NCBI RefSeq assembly: GCF_008932115.1
Contig: NZ_CP044543.1
Span: forward strand, 3,292,501-3,356,500
Direction: 5' to 3'
DNA: 64,000 nt
DNA from: Bradyrhizobium betae
GTDB lineage: Bacteria; Pseudomonadota; Alphaproteobacteria; Rhizobiales; Xanthobacteraceae
The first letter of the stretch is position 1; each line of letters opens with the position of its first letter. The notes beneath the pieces were generated by a model, which had not been told where the DNA came from, searched no databases, and saw nothing but the letters and a program-made list of their open reading frames with translations. The position numbers and the translations under genes are program-made. This document shows positions 17,238 through 26,035 of this stretch, in pieces.

Positions 17238-18926
17238 TTAGGTGCTGCTTCCCGCCGCGCTCGCAACCACTGGCAACACCTCGGCGCCTGCGCGATCCGG
17301 CGTCTCTTCCTTCCAGCGCACCGAGCCGAACGGCCGTTCCAGCATGCGGCGGATCCGCACCGGATCGGGGCCGACGTGGAAATCGATCGCCTGCTGATGC
17401 AGCGCGCGCTCGGATTGGGTCGAACGGTTGCGCTGGCGCAGATAGTCGAACCAGGTCGGGCAGTGATAGCGCTCGGTCCACAATTCGGGATCGGCGATGT
17501 CGCGCGCGATCGACCAGCCATAGGCGCCGTTGCGCTGCCGGGAGAGCTGCACGTCCTGCATCACGTTGTGGAAGGCGCGCGCGTTCTCCTGAGATACCCG
17601 GTATTCGATCTCGACCACCAGGGGTCCGCTGCGGCCGGTGAGCGACAGCTTCACCTCGGGATCGGCCAGCACGTCGGCGTCCTCGTTGCGGGCGCCGACG
17701 CGCGGCATCGTGAGCCAGAAGCCGAGCACCGGCGAGATCAGCATCAGACCGGCGGCCGTCAGTAGCGCGATTTCGACGCCGGCATAGTCGGTGAGATGGC
17801 CCCAGCCCCAGGCGCCGATCGCGATGCCGCCGGAGATCGAGGCCTGGAACGCCGCGAGCGAGCGGCCGGCGACCCAGCGCGGCGCCGAGAGCTGCACGCC
17901 GATATTGAACAGTGCGATCGCGGCCATCCAGACCGCGCCCGCGAGCACCAGCGCAGCCGCGGTGAGCACCGGCTCGTTGCTGACCGCGAGCGCTGCCATC
18001 GCGAACGCCATCGAGATGGTGCAGGCGCGGATCGCGGCCTCACCGCTCATGCGCTTGCGCAGTTCGTGAATGTTGAGCGCGCCGATGACCGCGCCCATGC
18101 CGAAGGCGCCGAGCATGATGCCGTAGGTCTGCGCGCCGCCATGGAGCAGGTCGCGCGCGACCAGCGGCATCAGCGCCATCACGGCGCCGCCGATCAGCCC
18201 CATCACCAATGTGCGCAACAGCACGATCTTGATCGGCGGCGAATTGGTGATGTAGCGGAAGCCCGAGACCATGGCGCGGTTGAGCTTTTCCCGCGGCAGG
18301 CGTGACGGTTCGGTGTTGCGCCGCCACAGCAGCAACACCACCAGCAGCGGCAAATAGAGGATCGCATTGCAGGCGAAGGCCGCTACCGCGCCGAGCGAGG
18401 CGACGATGACGCCGCCGACCGCGGGACCGAAGCTGCGTGCGATATTGTAGCTGATGCCGTTCAGCGCGACGGCCGACGGCAGGGCTTCGGGCGGAACCTG
18501 CTCGCTGACCGAGGATTGCCACGCCGGTCCGAACAGCGCATTGCCGCTGCCCACCACGAAGCAGAAGACGAGCAGCGTTTCCGGGGTAGTCAGCTGGAGC
18601 CAGGCCAGCACCGTCAGCGCTGTCGCACCGACCAGCGCGATCGCGAGCGAAATCAAGGTGACGATACGGCGGTCATACATGTCGGCGATCGCGCCGGCCG
18701 GCATCGAGATCAGCATGATCGGCAGCATCAGCGCGGTTTGCACCAGCGCGACCTTGTCGGCCGAGGCCGCCATCTGCGTCATCGCCCAGGCCGCGCCCAC
18801 GCCCTGGATCAGCAGGCCGAGATTGGAGAGCAGGCTGGCGAGCCAGATGCGCCGGAACAAGGTGTACCGCAGCGGGGCGGTGATGCCGTCGGCCGCAATT
18901 TTCTGACGGTTCGTCTGCTCGGTCAT
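17238..18926 (-). CDS. MFS transporter with C-terminal soluble extension
   Basis: Inner-membrane major facilitator of the EntS/MFS_3 type (562 residues), probably an exporter. About 12 helices occupy residues 20-410, with the FNIGVQLSAPRWVAGRSLAAFQ segment after helix 9 typical of this family. Residues 420-540 form a soluble C-terminal domain (GPLVVEIEYRVSQENARAF, YHCPTWFDYLRQRNR) resembling a monooxygenase-type ferredoxin-like fold, as seen in some MFS_3 proteins. The substrate is unknown. The ATG at 18926 has GGAAGGGG close upstream; an ATG at 18938 is possible but lacks a ribosome site. It is divergent from the Tat-exported hydrolase at 19078, with about 150 bp between. Confidence 0.9.
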   Translation of the reverse strand: MTEQTNRQKIAADGITAPLRYTLFRRIWLASLLSNLGLLIQGVGAAWAMTQMAASADKVALVQTALMLPIMLISMPAGAIADMYDRRIVTLISLAIALVGATALTVLAWLQLTTPETLLVFCFVVGSGNALFGPAWQSSVSEQVPPEALPSAVALNGISYNIARSFGPAVGGVIVASLGAVAAFACNAILYLPLLVVLLLWRRNTEPSRLPREKLNRAMVSGFRYITNSPPIKIVLLRTLVMGLIGGAVMALMPLVARDLLHGGAQTYGIMLGAFGMGAVIGALNIHELRKRMSGEAAIRACTISMAFAMAALAVSNEPVLTAAALVLAGAVWMAAIALFNIGVQLSAPRWVAGRSLAAFQASISGGIAIGAWGWGHLTDYAGVEIALLTAAGLMLISPVLGFWLTMPRVGARNEDADVLADPEVKLSLTGRSGPLVVEIEYRVSQENARAFHNVMQDVQLSRQRNGAYGWSIARDIADPELWTERYHCPTWFDYLRQRNRSTQSERALHQQAIDFHVGPDPVRIRRMLERPFGSVRWKEETPDRAGAEVLPVVASAAGSST

Positions 18927-19077
18927 ATCCCCTTCCATATCGGATGGCAGAAGTGCTCTGGGAGCGGTCCCTGGGTGATTCCGGCAAGTTCAGTGATGCC
19001 TGCGAAAGTCCTTCGCTGTCCAGTGGTTAGGCCGGTATAAGCGGTGCAAAGACTCGAGGTTTTGCCGGGAGGAACAC

Positions 19078-20448
19078 ATGAAGCTGTCGCGACGCACCAT
19101 CCTGCAAGGGGCGGGCACCCTGCCCTTCGCAATTGCGAGCTTGCGGACGGGCGCGCTGGCCCAGAGTGCGCCCGCGGCGCAAAGCGCCGAGCCGCCGCCC
19201 ATCCTGTTCGTCCACGGCAATGGCGATTATGACGCGCTCTGGATGACGACGCTGTGGCGGATGGAATCCAACGGCATCGCGCGCGATCGCATGATGGCGA
19301 TCAATTTCACCGATCCCAATGCGCGTAGCGACGACAAGGTCGAGCAGGCCAACCGCTCCTCGACCGAGGACCAGCGCCGCGAGCTCGCCGGCGCCATCGC
19401 CGGGTTGAAGCGGCGCACGGGCGCGTCCCGCGTGGCGCTGGTTGGCAGTTCGCGCGGCGGCTATGCCATTCGCAATGTCATCAAGAACGGCGGTGCCGGG
19501 GATGTCAGCCACGCCGTCCTGTGCGGCACGCCCAATCACGGCGTGTTCGCGACTGACGATCAGCCCAACAGCGAATTCAACGGCCGCGGCGCGTTCCTGC
19601 GCGGTTTGAACGAGGGCGAGATCGAGGTGACGCCGGGCACGGCCTTCCTCACCCTGCGCAGCGACGGCATGGACAAATATGCGCAGGCCGACGGCCGCTT
19701 CATCGGCAAGCCCGGCACGTCGACCGGGGTCACCGTTGAAGGCCCCGAACTGAAGGGGGCCACCAATCTGGTGCTCGGCGCGCTCGATCATCGCGAGGTG
19801 GCGTTCCACCCCAGAGCCTTCCGCGAGATCTACAAGTTCATCGCAGGGCGCGAGCCTGCACGGATCGCGATTGTGCCGGAGCAGAGCGTCCGGTTGAGCG
19901 GTCTCGTCTCGGGCACGCCGGGTGGCGTGTCGACCAATCGGCCGGTGGCCGGTGCAACCGTCGATATCTTCCGCGTCGACCCCGAAACCGGTGAGCGCAT
20001 GGGCAATGCCCTGCACAGCGCGAAGACCGGCGCGGACGGCCGCTGGGGTCCTGCGCAGGTCGAGCCGTCCTGGTCGCTCGAATTCGTCCTCGCGTCGCCG
20101 GATGCGCCGACGACGCATATCTACCGCTCGCCCTTCGCGCGTTCGTCTGAAATTGTCCATTTGCGCGCCGCGCGCCCGCTCGGGGCGGCTGATAAGGATG
20201 CCGGGGCGGTCGTGATCATGTCGCGGCCGCGCGGCTATTTCGGGCTGCCGCGGGACGTCGTGCTGTTGGACGGCAAGGAGCCGAAGGACGTCAAGCCGGG
20301 CGTGCCCACGGATTCGGCAGCGACCCTGCGCCTTCCGGCGAGCGAAGTCGGGCGTAACATCGTGGCTCAGTTCGGCGAAGAACGAATTGTGGCACGCCTC
20401 TGGCCTGCGTCCGAGAACAGGATTGCGATTGCCGAACTGACTTATTAG
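19078..20448 (+). CDS. Tat-exported alpha/beta hydrolase (lipase/esterase-like) with C-terminal beta domain
   Basis: The protein (456 residues) begins with a twin-arginine signal, SRRTILQGAG, so it is exported folded. PILFVHGNGDYDALW gives the oxyanion loop, VGSSRGGYAIRN the nucleophile elbow (G-x-S-x-G), and GTPNHGVFATD the lipase-type strand. After about residue 270 a beta-rich segment (SGLVSGTPGG, then PVAGATVDIFRVDPETGERMG) looks like a carboxypeptidase-regulatory-type domain, followed by a conserved tail. The substrate is unknown; an extracellular ester or polyester is plausible. GGGAGGA precedes the ATG. A P450 gene follows 35 bp downstream on the same strand. Confidence 0.85.
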   Translation: MKLSRRTILQGAGTLPFAIASLRTGALAQSAPAAQSAEPPPILFVHGNGDYDALWMTTLWRMESNGIARDRMMAINFTDPNARSDDKVEQANRSSTEDQRRELAGAIAGLKRRTGASRVALVGSSRGGYAIRNVIKNGGAGDVSHAVLCGTPNHGVFATDDQPNSEFNGRGAFLRGLNEGEIEVTPGTAFLTLRSDGMDKYAQADGRFIGKPGTSTGVTVEGPELKGATNLVLGALDHREVAFHPRAFREIYKFIAGREPARIAIVPEQSVRLSGLVSGTPGGVSTNRPVAGATVDIFRVDPETGERMGNALHSAKTGADGRWGPAQVEPSWSLEFVLASPDAPTTHIYRSPFARSSEIVHLRAARPLGAADKDAGAVVIMSRPRGYFGLPRDVVLLDGKEPKDVKPGVPTDSAATLRLPASEVGRNIVAQFGEERIVARLWPASENRIAIAELTY

Positions 20449-20483
20449 CTATTTGCCTGCGTCACATCTCTCGGGAGGGAGCC

Positions 20484-21851
20484 ATGAATATCGCCAGTGT
20501 GCGTCGGCCCATCGTCCCTCCGACCCCGCCGCGTGCACCCGACGACATGTCGTTCCTCGGCCGGGTCGCGCTCCTCCGGCAGAACATGATCGCGACCTGG
20601 GGGCAGCGCGCCTATGAGGAAGACGTCATCAAGGGACGCTTCTTCCTGCAACACAGCTTCATCCTGAATCGTCCGGATGCGATCCGGCATGTGCTGCTCA
20701 GCAACTACGAAAACTACACGCGCACGCCGGCTGGCATCCGCATGCTGCGTCCCGTGCTCGGCGAAGGCCTCCTGATCGCGGAAGGCCAGGCCTGGACGTT
20801 TCAGCGCCGCACGCTCGCGCCGGCCTTCACGCCGCGCGCGACTGCGAACCTCGTTCCGCACATGACGGCGGTGCTCGACGAGACCATCGCGAAGCTCGAT
20901 GCGCAGTCGGGCGCGCCGGTCGACCTGCGCGAAATCATGCAACGCATGACGCTGGAGATCGCCGGGCGTACGATGTTCTCGTTCGGCATGGACCGACACG
21001 GCCCGGCCTTGCGCAATTTCGTCGTGGAATATGGCGAGCGGCTCGGTCGGCCGTATTTCCTCGACATGCTGCTGCCGGTGTCGTGGCCGAGCCCGATGGA
21101 TTTTCCCCGCGCCCGTTTCCGCAAGCGCTGGACCGAATTCGTCGCCATGCTGATCGCCGAGCGGCGCGCGATGGGCAAGAAGGACGGAGCGCCGCCGCGC
21201 GACCTGTTCGATCTCATGGATGCGGCGCGCGACCCCGAAACCGGCAAGGGCTTTTCCGACGAACAGCTGGTCGACGAGGTCGCGACCATGATTCTCGCCG
21301 GCCACGAGACCACCGCGACGGCGCTGTTCTGGGCGCTCTATCTGCTCGCGCTCGATCCCGATACGCAGGAGGAGGTGGCCTCCGAGACACGCGGCGAACA
21401 TCTCGACAGCATGGCCGACATCGATCGCCAGAAACTCACCCGTGCGGTGATCGACGAGACGATGCGGCTCTATCCGCCCGCCTTCCTGGTCGCGCGGGCC
21501 GCGCGCGAGAAGGACAACGCGGCCGGCGTCGAGATCGGCAAGGGCGACATCATCATGATCGCGCCCTGGCTGCTGCACCGGCACGAGAAGCTGTGGGACC
21601 AGCCGAACGCGTTCATTCCGAAACGGTTCATGTCGAAAGAGGCGTCCGATCGTTTCGCCTATTTGCCGTTTGGCGCTGGCCCGCGCGTCTGCATCGGCGC
21701 GCCGTTCGCGCAGGCCGAGTCCGTGCTGGCGCTGGCGCGGTTGATCGGCGCGTTCCGCGTCGAGCTTGCCGACAGCATTCCCGTGATTCCCCATGGCGTC
21801 GTCACGACCCAGCCGGATCGTTCACCCCCGTTCCGTATCACCCGCCGGTGA
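20484..21851 (+). CDS. Cytochrome P450
   Basis: Soluble bacterial P450 of 455 residues. AGHETTA (272-278) is the I-helix oxygen-activation motif. ETMR (325-328) is the K-helix ExxR. FGAGPRVCIG carries the heme-ligand Cys403. No membrane anchor is predicted. No ferredoxin or ferredoxin reductase gene is near, so it must draw electrons from partners encoded elsewhere. The sequence resembles the CYP4/CYP102-like fatty-acid hydroxylase type in its K-helix to heme region, but the substrate cannot be read from the sequence. GGGAGGGAG lies just before the ATG. It follows the Tat-exported hydrolase by 35 bp. Confidence 0.95.
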   Translation: MNIASVRRPIVPPTPPRAPDDMSFLGRVALLRQNMIATWGQRAYEEDVIKGRFFLQHSFILNRPDAIRHVLLSNYENYTRTPAGIRMLRPVLGEGLLIAEGQAWTFQRRTLAPAFTPRATANLVPHMTAVLDETIAKLDAQSGAPVDLREIMQRMTLEIAGRTMFSFGMDRHGPALRNFVVEYGERLGRPYFLDMLLPVSWPSPMDFPRARFRKRWTEFVAMLIAERRAMGKKDGAPPRDLFDLMDAARDPETGKGFSDEQLVDEVATMILAGHETTATALFWALYLLALDPDTQEEVASETRGEHLDSMADIDRQKLTRAVIDETMRLYPPAFLVARAAREKDNAAGVEIGKGDIIMIAPWLLHRHEKLWDQPNAFIPKRFMSKEASDRFAYLPFGAGPRVCIGAPFAQAESVLALARLIGAFRVELADSIPVIPHGVVTTQPDRSPPFRITRR

Positions 21852-21900
21852 CAGACGTTGGTCTGGCCGATGGCGTGATCCATCCTGATAGAGTTACGCC

Positions 21901-23310
21901 ATGAGCGACATCCAGGCCCAGTTTTCCGTTCTGAAGCAGACCGCCGACGCCAAGGTGGTCGATGCGATCGCGCGCCTGATCGATGATGGTGAGGATCACG
22001 AGCTCAACCGGGTCAACGTCCTCGATTTTTCCAGGGAGCACGGTCTGGACGAGGAGCAGGCAATTTCGGGCTTCCTGCATTCGGCGCGGCTCGGGCTGTT
22101 CGATCTCGGCTGGAACGTGCTGTGCCCGGGCTGCGGCGGCGTGCTGGGGGCGCATTCGACCCTGAAGGCGCTCAAGCCCGACGACTATCACTGCGCGCTC
22201 TGTGCCTGTGGCTACAAGGCCTCGGTCGACGATCAGGTCGAGGTCTCCTTCACCGTGAACCCGTGCGTGCGGCGCATCGCGGCGCACGATCCTGATACGC
22301 TTCCGGTGTGGGATTATTTCAGGCAGGTGTTCTGGAGTTCCGGCGTCGATTTCAACAAGGAATCGTTCGCGACGCTCGCCAACGAGGTGACGCTCGATAC
22401 GATGGAGCTGCCGGCGGGTGAAAAGGCGACCATGTCGCTGCAGCTGCCGAACGACTTCATCATCATCTTCGAGCCGGTGACGCACGCCGCCCATTTCATT
22501 GACGTTCAGGGCGAGCCGACCAAGGACCGCCAGCAGCTCGCCATCATGTACAACAGGGTGCAGGCCCCGACGGGGACCACGACCATGCGGCCGGGACCGT
22601 TGCGGCTGTCGCTGGAGAACCAGGCCGGCGTGCGTGTGCTGCCGTCGGTGTTCATCGCGGCGGAGGCGCTTCATCACCTCATCGGCAAGCGCAAGCCGTT
22701 CCTCACCGCCAAGCGGATGCTGTCGAACCAGACCTTTCGCGACGTGTTCAAGGCGGACAATCTCAGTCTCGACCAGCGTCTGCAGATCACGTCGCTGACC
22801 TTCCTGTTCACCGATCTGAAGGGTTCGACCACACTCTACGAGCGCGTCGGCGATCTTGCCGCCTTCGATCTCGTGCGCGCGCATTTCCACGCGCTGCTCG
22901 AGATCATCTCCTCCGAGAAGGGCGCGGTGGTGAAGACGATCGGCGATGCCGTGATGGCGACCTTCGTCCGCCCCGAGCACGCCATCGTCGCCGGCTTGCG
23001 GATGCGCGCGGCGATGGACGAGCTCAACAAGAAGCGCGGCACCGACGATCTCATCGTCAAGATCGGCATCCATGAAGGCCCGTGCCTGGCGGTGATGCTC
23101 AACGAGCGGCAGGATTATTTCGGCCAGACCGTCAACATCGCCGCCCGCGTGCAGAGCCTGTCGACCGCGCAGGAGATCCACATCACCGGCCCGGTGCTGG
23201 ATGCGCCGGCCGTGGCGGAAGTGTTGAAGCAGCGCGAGATCAGGCCGATCCAGAAGCAGGCCGCGCTGCGCGGCATCGCCGACAAGATGGTGGTGTACGA
23301 GATTCCGTGA
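21901..23310 (+). CDS. Class III adenylate/guanylate cyclase with zinc ribbon and DUF5939-like domain
   Basis: Predicted nucleotide cyclase of 469 residues with no membrane segment. Residues 1-70 are helical. C75-x2-C78 and C98-x2-C101 form a likely zinc ribbon. Residues about 110-285 (with NPCVRRIAAHD) match the DUF5939-type sensor module. The cyclase domain occupies about 297-460: TFLFTDLKGSTTLYERVGDL gives metal-binding Asp305 and KTIGDAVMATF gives Asp349. The product, cAMP or cGMP, cannot be told by eye. It starts 49 bp after the P450 stop. The input signal is unknown; the zinc ribbon suggests redox, metal or protein binding (inference). Confidence 0.9.
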   Translation: MSDIQAQFSVLKQTADAKVVDAIARLIDDGEDHELNRVNVLDFSREHGLDEEQAISGFLHSARLGLFDLGWNVLCPGCGGVLGAHSTLKALKPDDYHCALCACGYKASVDDQVEVSFTVNPCVRRIAAHDPDTLPVWDYFRQVFWSSGVDFNKESFATLANEVTLDTMELPAGEKATMSLQLPNDFIIIFEPVTHAAHFIDVQGEPTKDRQQLAIMYNRVQAPTGTTTMRPGPLRLSLENQAGVRVLPSVFIAAEALHHLIGKRKPFLTAKRMLSNQTFRDVFKADNLSLDQRLQITSLTFLFTDLKGSTTLYERVGDLAAFDLVRAHFHALLEIISSEKGAVVKTIGDAVMATFVRPEHAIVAGLRMRAAMDELNKKRGTDDLIVKIGIHEGPCLAVMLNERQDYFGQTVNIAARVQSLSTAQEIHITGPVLDAPAVAEVLKQREIRPIQKQAALRGIADKMVVYEIP

Positions 23311-23320
23311 GCCTTAACCG

Positions 23321-23399
23321 GTCATTCCGCGGCGATGCGTTAGCATCGAACCCGGAATCTCGAGATTCCGGGTTCGCGCTCCGCGCGCCTCGGAATGAC
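23321..23399. repeat. Palindromic intergenic repeat, GTCATTCCGG family (copy 2)
   Basis: The ends GTCATTCC and GGAATGAC are inverted. The centre CCCGGAATCT/AGATTCCGGG is an almost perfect palindrome. It immediately follows the cyclase stop codon and shares its centre with the copy at 59658-59737. Confidence 0.8.
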
Positions 23400-23529
23400 G
23401 GCACCCAGATTGCCGAAACGTAATGCAGCGCGCGGAACTGACGCACGTTGCGCCGGTTGAGTTTCCTGCTCATATAATGCTGGTAACGCTGCACCCCTCT
23501 CGCGGCTTCATCGATTTCGGTAGGACCTC

Positions 23530-24018
23530 ATGCTCGACGGCCTGCGCCAATTCATCGCCGACATTGTCGCTCCCCATGCCGGGGACCGCGCATTCGGCGA
23601 CAGCGACTACCGGCTGGCGGCAACCGCGCTGCTGGTTCACGTGGTCTCGCTGGACGGCCAGCCGACGGCGGCCGAGCAGCGCAAGCTGCACAATTTGATC
23701 GAAAGCCATTTCGGGCTCGATCGCGGCACGGCGGACCGCCTGATCGCGGATGCGACCCAGGTCGAGGGCGAGGCGGTCGACCTCTATCACTTCACCAGCG
23801 TCATCATGCGCTCGCTCGACGAAGAGGGCCGCAAGCGGATCGTCCAGATGATGTGGGAGCTGGTCTATGCCGACGGCCAGGTCACCGAGTTCGAGGACAA
23901 CGTGGTCTGGCGGGCCTCCGACCTGCTCGGGATTTCGCAGCGCGACCGGATCGACCTGAAGCATGCGGTCGCGGACCGGGTCGGCGGCCAGGTCAAGGAT
24001 GGCGCCGTCGGCGGCTGA
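23530..24018 (+). CDS. TerB-like (tellurite-resistance fold) protein
   Basis: Cytoplasmic all-helical protein of 162 residues. LAATALLVHVVSLDGQPTA and MMWELVYADGQVTEFED are the two acidic loops typical of the TerB/YebR-like fold, in which Asp and Glu residues bind divalent metal. The other ter genes are absent, so a role in tellurite resistance should not be assumed. TAGGA lies about seven bases before the ATG. A palindromic repeat separates it from the cyclase, so it is probably transcribed alone. Confidence 0.88.
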   Translation: MLDGLRQFIADIVAPHAGDRAFGDSDYRLAATALLVHVVSLDGQPTAAEQRKLHNLIESHFGLDRGTADRLIADATQVEGEAVDLYHFTSVIMRSLDEEGRKRIVQMMWELVYADGQVTEFEDNVVWRASDLLGISQRDRIDLKHAVADRVGGQVKDGAVGG

Positions 24019-24246
24019 ACCGCGCCAGCACGGCGATATTGCCGGTTGTGCGGACCACATGACGAAACTTTAATGTAGCTCGGGACCACCCGGGTTCCGG
24101 ATTCCCCTGCAAATCCGCGGTTTTCCGCTCTCCCTGTCGCCCGCTCAAACCGCCATGCTGCGAGCGCCGCTTGCCTGCCGCGCACGGCCTATGCTCTCGT
24201 TCCGCCATTGCGGGGCCAAAAAACGTCAATTCAAGAGACTTCGATC

Positions 24247-25026
24247 GTGACTGAGCGGGTAACGTTGATCACCGGTGCCTCTGCGGGCATAGGCACGGAG
24301 CTGGCGCGTGTGTTCGCCGCGAATGGACACCGTCTCGCGCTGACGGCGCGGCGGGCGGACCGGCTGGAGGCGCTCGCGAACGAGCTCGCTGCCAAGGGCG
24401 GCAAGAAGCCGATCGTGATCGCCTGCGATCTCCAGCAAGCCGATGCCGGCGAGAAGATCGCCGCCGCGCTCGCCGCCGAAGGCGTCGAGCTCGATCATCT
24501 CGTCAACAATGCCGGCTTCGGCGTGTTCGGTGATGCGATCGAGTGCGATCGCGCCGAGCAGGTTGGCATCGTCGATGTCAACGTCCGGGCTCTGACGGAA
24601 CTGTCCCTGCGCTTCGCCGATCAGCTCATCAGGAACAAGGGCGGTCTTCTCAACGTCGGCTCTGTCGCCGGCTTTCTGCCTGGCCCCGGCATGGCGGTGT
24701 ACTACGCATCCAAGGCCTATGTGATTTCTCTGACCGAGGCGTTGCGGGCGGAGCTCGCGCCGCGCGGGGTTCGTGTCACGGTGCTTTGCCCGGGTCCGGT
24801 GCCCACTGAATTCCAGGCCCGTGCTCGCGTTGGATCCGGACACAATACGGCCCTTCTCAATGTTCCCGCGGCCGATGTGGCGCAGCAGGCCTATCGTGGG
24901 CTGATGGCCAACAAACGGGCAGTGCTGCCTGGCCTCGGCATCAAGATCGTGCCGTTCGCGCTGCGTTTCTTCCCGCGCGGCTTCATCCTGTCCGCAACAA
25001 GTCGGTTCCAGCGGCAGAGGCACTGA
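24247..25026 (+). CDS. SDR family oxidoreductase
   Basis: Classical short-chain dehydrogenase of 259 residues. The cofactor loop is TLITGASAGIGTELA. The structural motif is NNAGFGVFG. The catalytic Tyr-x3-Lys lies in YYASKAYVIS, with Ser in NVGSVAGFLPG. An Arg-rich stretch after beta-2 (ARRADRLEAL) suggests NADPH preference. The start is taken as GTG at 24247, with AAGAGA about eight bases upstream; a TTG at 24208 is in frame but adds residues with no family support. The substrate is unknown. The 228 bp before the gene hold nothing else that I can identify. Confidence 0.9.
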   Translation: MTERVTLITGASAGIGTELARVFAANGHRLALTARRADRLEALANELAAKGGKKPIVIACDLQQADAGEKIAAALAAEGVELDHLVNNAGFGVFGDAIECDRAEQVGIVDVNVRALTELSLRFADQLIRNKGGLLNVGSVAGFLPGPGMAVYYASKAYVISLTEALRAELAPRGVRVTVLCPGPVPTEFQARARVGSGHNTALLNVPAADVAQQAYRGLMANKRAVLPGLGIKIVPFALRFFPRGFILSATSRFQRQRH

Positions 25027-25142
25027 AGCGTCCGGAGTGGCCCGGAGCTTGCTCCGTTCGGAGCGTGTGTGCGCGAACTCACACGATGTTAACCATCGCT
25101 TAGCTATGCTGATGGTCTGAACCGATAGCACTCGCAGAGGCC

Positions 25143-25937
25143 ATGTCGTTCCGGACGGACAGGTTTGGTGGCGCAGAGGTGGTGCCCTTCACGAGAAGGA
25201 CGCCGGGCGCGGCCGCCTCCGCAACGAAGTTGCCGGTTCTCATCATTCTGCATCAGGAATCATCGACCCCGGGCCGCGTCGGCAATGCGCTCCGCGCGCT
25301 CGGCCACCGCCTCGACATCCGCCGGCCCCGCTTCGGCGATCCCCTGCCCGACACGCTCGACCGGCATGCCGGTGCCGTGGTCTTCGGGGGGCCGATGAGC
25401 GCCAATGATCCCGACGACTACATCCGCCGCGAGATCGACTGGATCGAAATTCCGCTTCGCGAACAGCGGCCGTTCCTCGGCATCTGCCTTGGCGCGCAGA
25501 TGCTGGCGATGCAGTTAGGCGCCCGCGTCGCGCCGCACGCGCAGGCGCTGACCCAGATCGGCTACTACCCGATCCGTCCGACCGCCGCGGGGCATGCGCT
25601 CTGCCCGGCCTGGCCGGCGCAGGTCTATCACTGGCATCGCGAAGGCTTCGACCTGCCCGTCGGCACTGAGCTGCTTGCGGAAGGCGATGATTTTCCGGTT
25701 CAGGCGTTCCGCACGGGCAATGCTTTCGGCCTGCAATTTCACCCTGATGTGACCTACGCGATGATGCATTGCTGGACCACGCGCGGCTATGACGGTCTCA
25801 GCGCGCCTGGCGCGCGGCAGCGGCATCATCATTTCGCGGATCGTGCGGTCTACGATGCCGCCGAACGCGCCTGGCTTGCTCATTTCATCGACGGCTGGCT
25901 GGCGCGCCGGCCGGTGCTGGCGCAAGCCGCCGAGTGA
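25143..25937 (+). CDS. Class I glutamine amidotransferase-like protein
   Basis: Stand-alone GATase1-fold protein of 264 residues, related to the GMP-synthase amidotransferase domain. FGGPMSANDPDDY forms the oxyanion strand. FLGICLGAQMLA places nucleophile Cys115 in its elbow. LQFHPDVTYAMM gives His200, but the usual third residue, Glu, is Asp202 here. There is no synthase domain, so its partner or substrate is unknown; peptidase or gamma-glutamyl hydrolase activity is also possible in this superfamily. It starts 117 bp after the SDR and 98 bp before an enoyl-CoA hydratase. Confidence 0.88.
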   Translation: MSFRTDRFGGAEVVPFTRRTPGAAASATKLPVLIILHQESSTPGRVGNALRALGHRLDIRRPRFGDPLPDTLDRHAGAVVFGGPMSANDPDDYIRREIDWIEIPLREQRPFLGICLGAQMLAMQLGARVAPHAQALTQIGYYPIRPTAAGHALCPAWPAQVYHWHREGFDLPVGTELLAEGDDFPVQAFRTGNAFGLQFHPDVTYAMMHCWTTRGYDGLSAPGARQRHHHFADRAVYDAAERAWLAHFIDGWLARRPVLAQAAE

Positions 25938-26035
25938 TCGCGGCTTCGCGCAAGCCCTTGCCTCATCCCTGGATATGCTAGGCTCGTTCCTAACGAGCGC
26001 GCGCGAACGCGCGCCGGCAGCAAAGGGAGAGCGTC

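Noticed and set aside
23530..24018. Reading the TerB-like gene as tellurite resistance
   Set aside because: No terA, terC, terD or terZ genes are near; TerB-like folds occur widely in other contexts.
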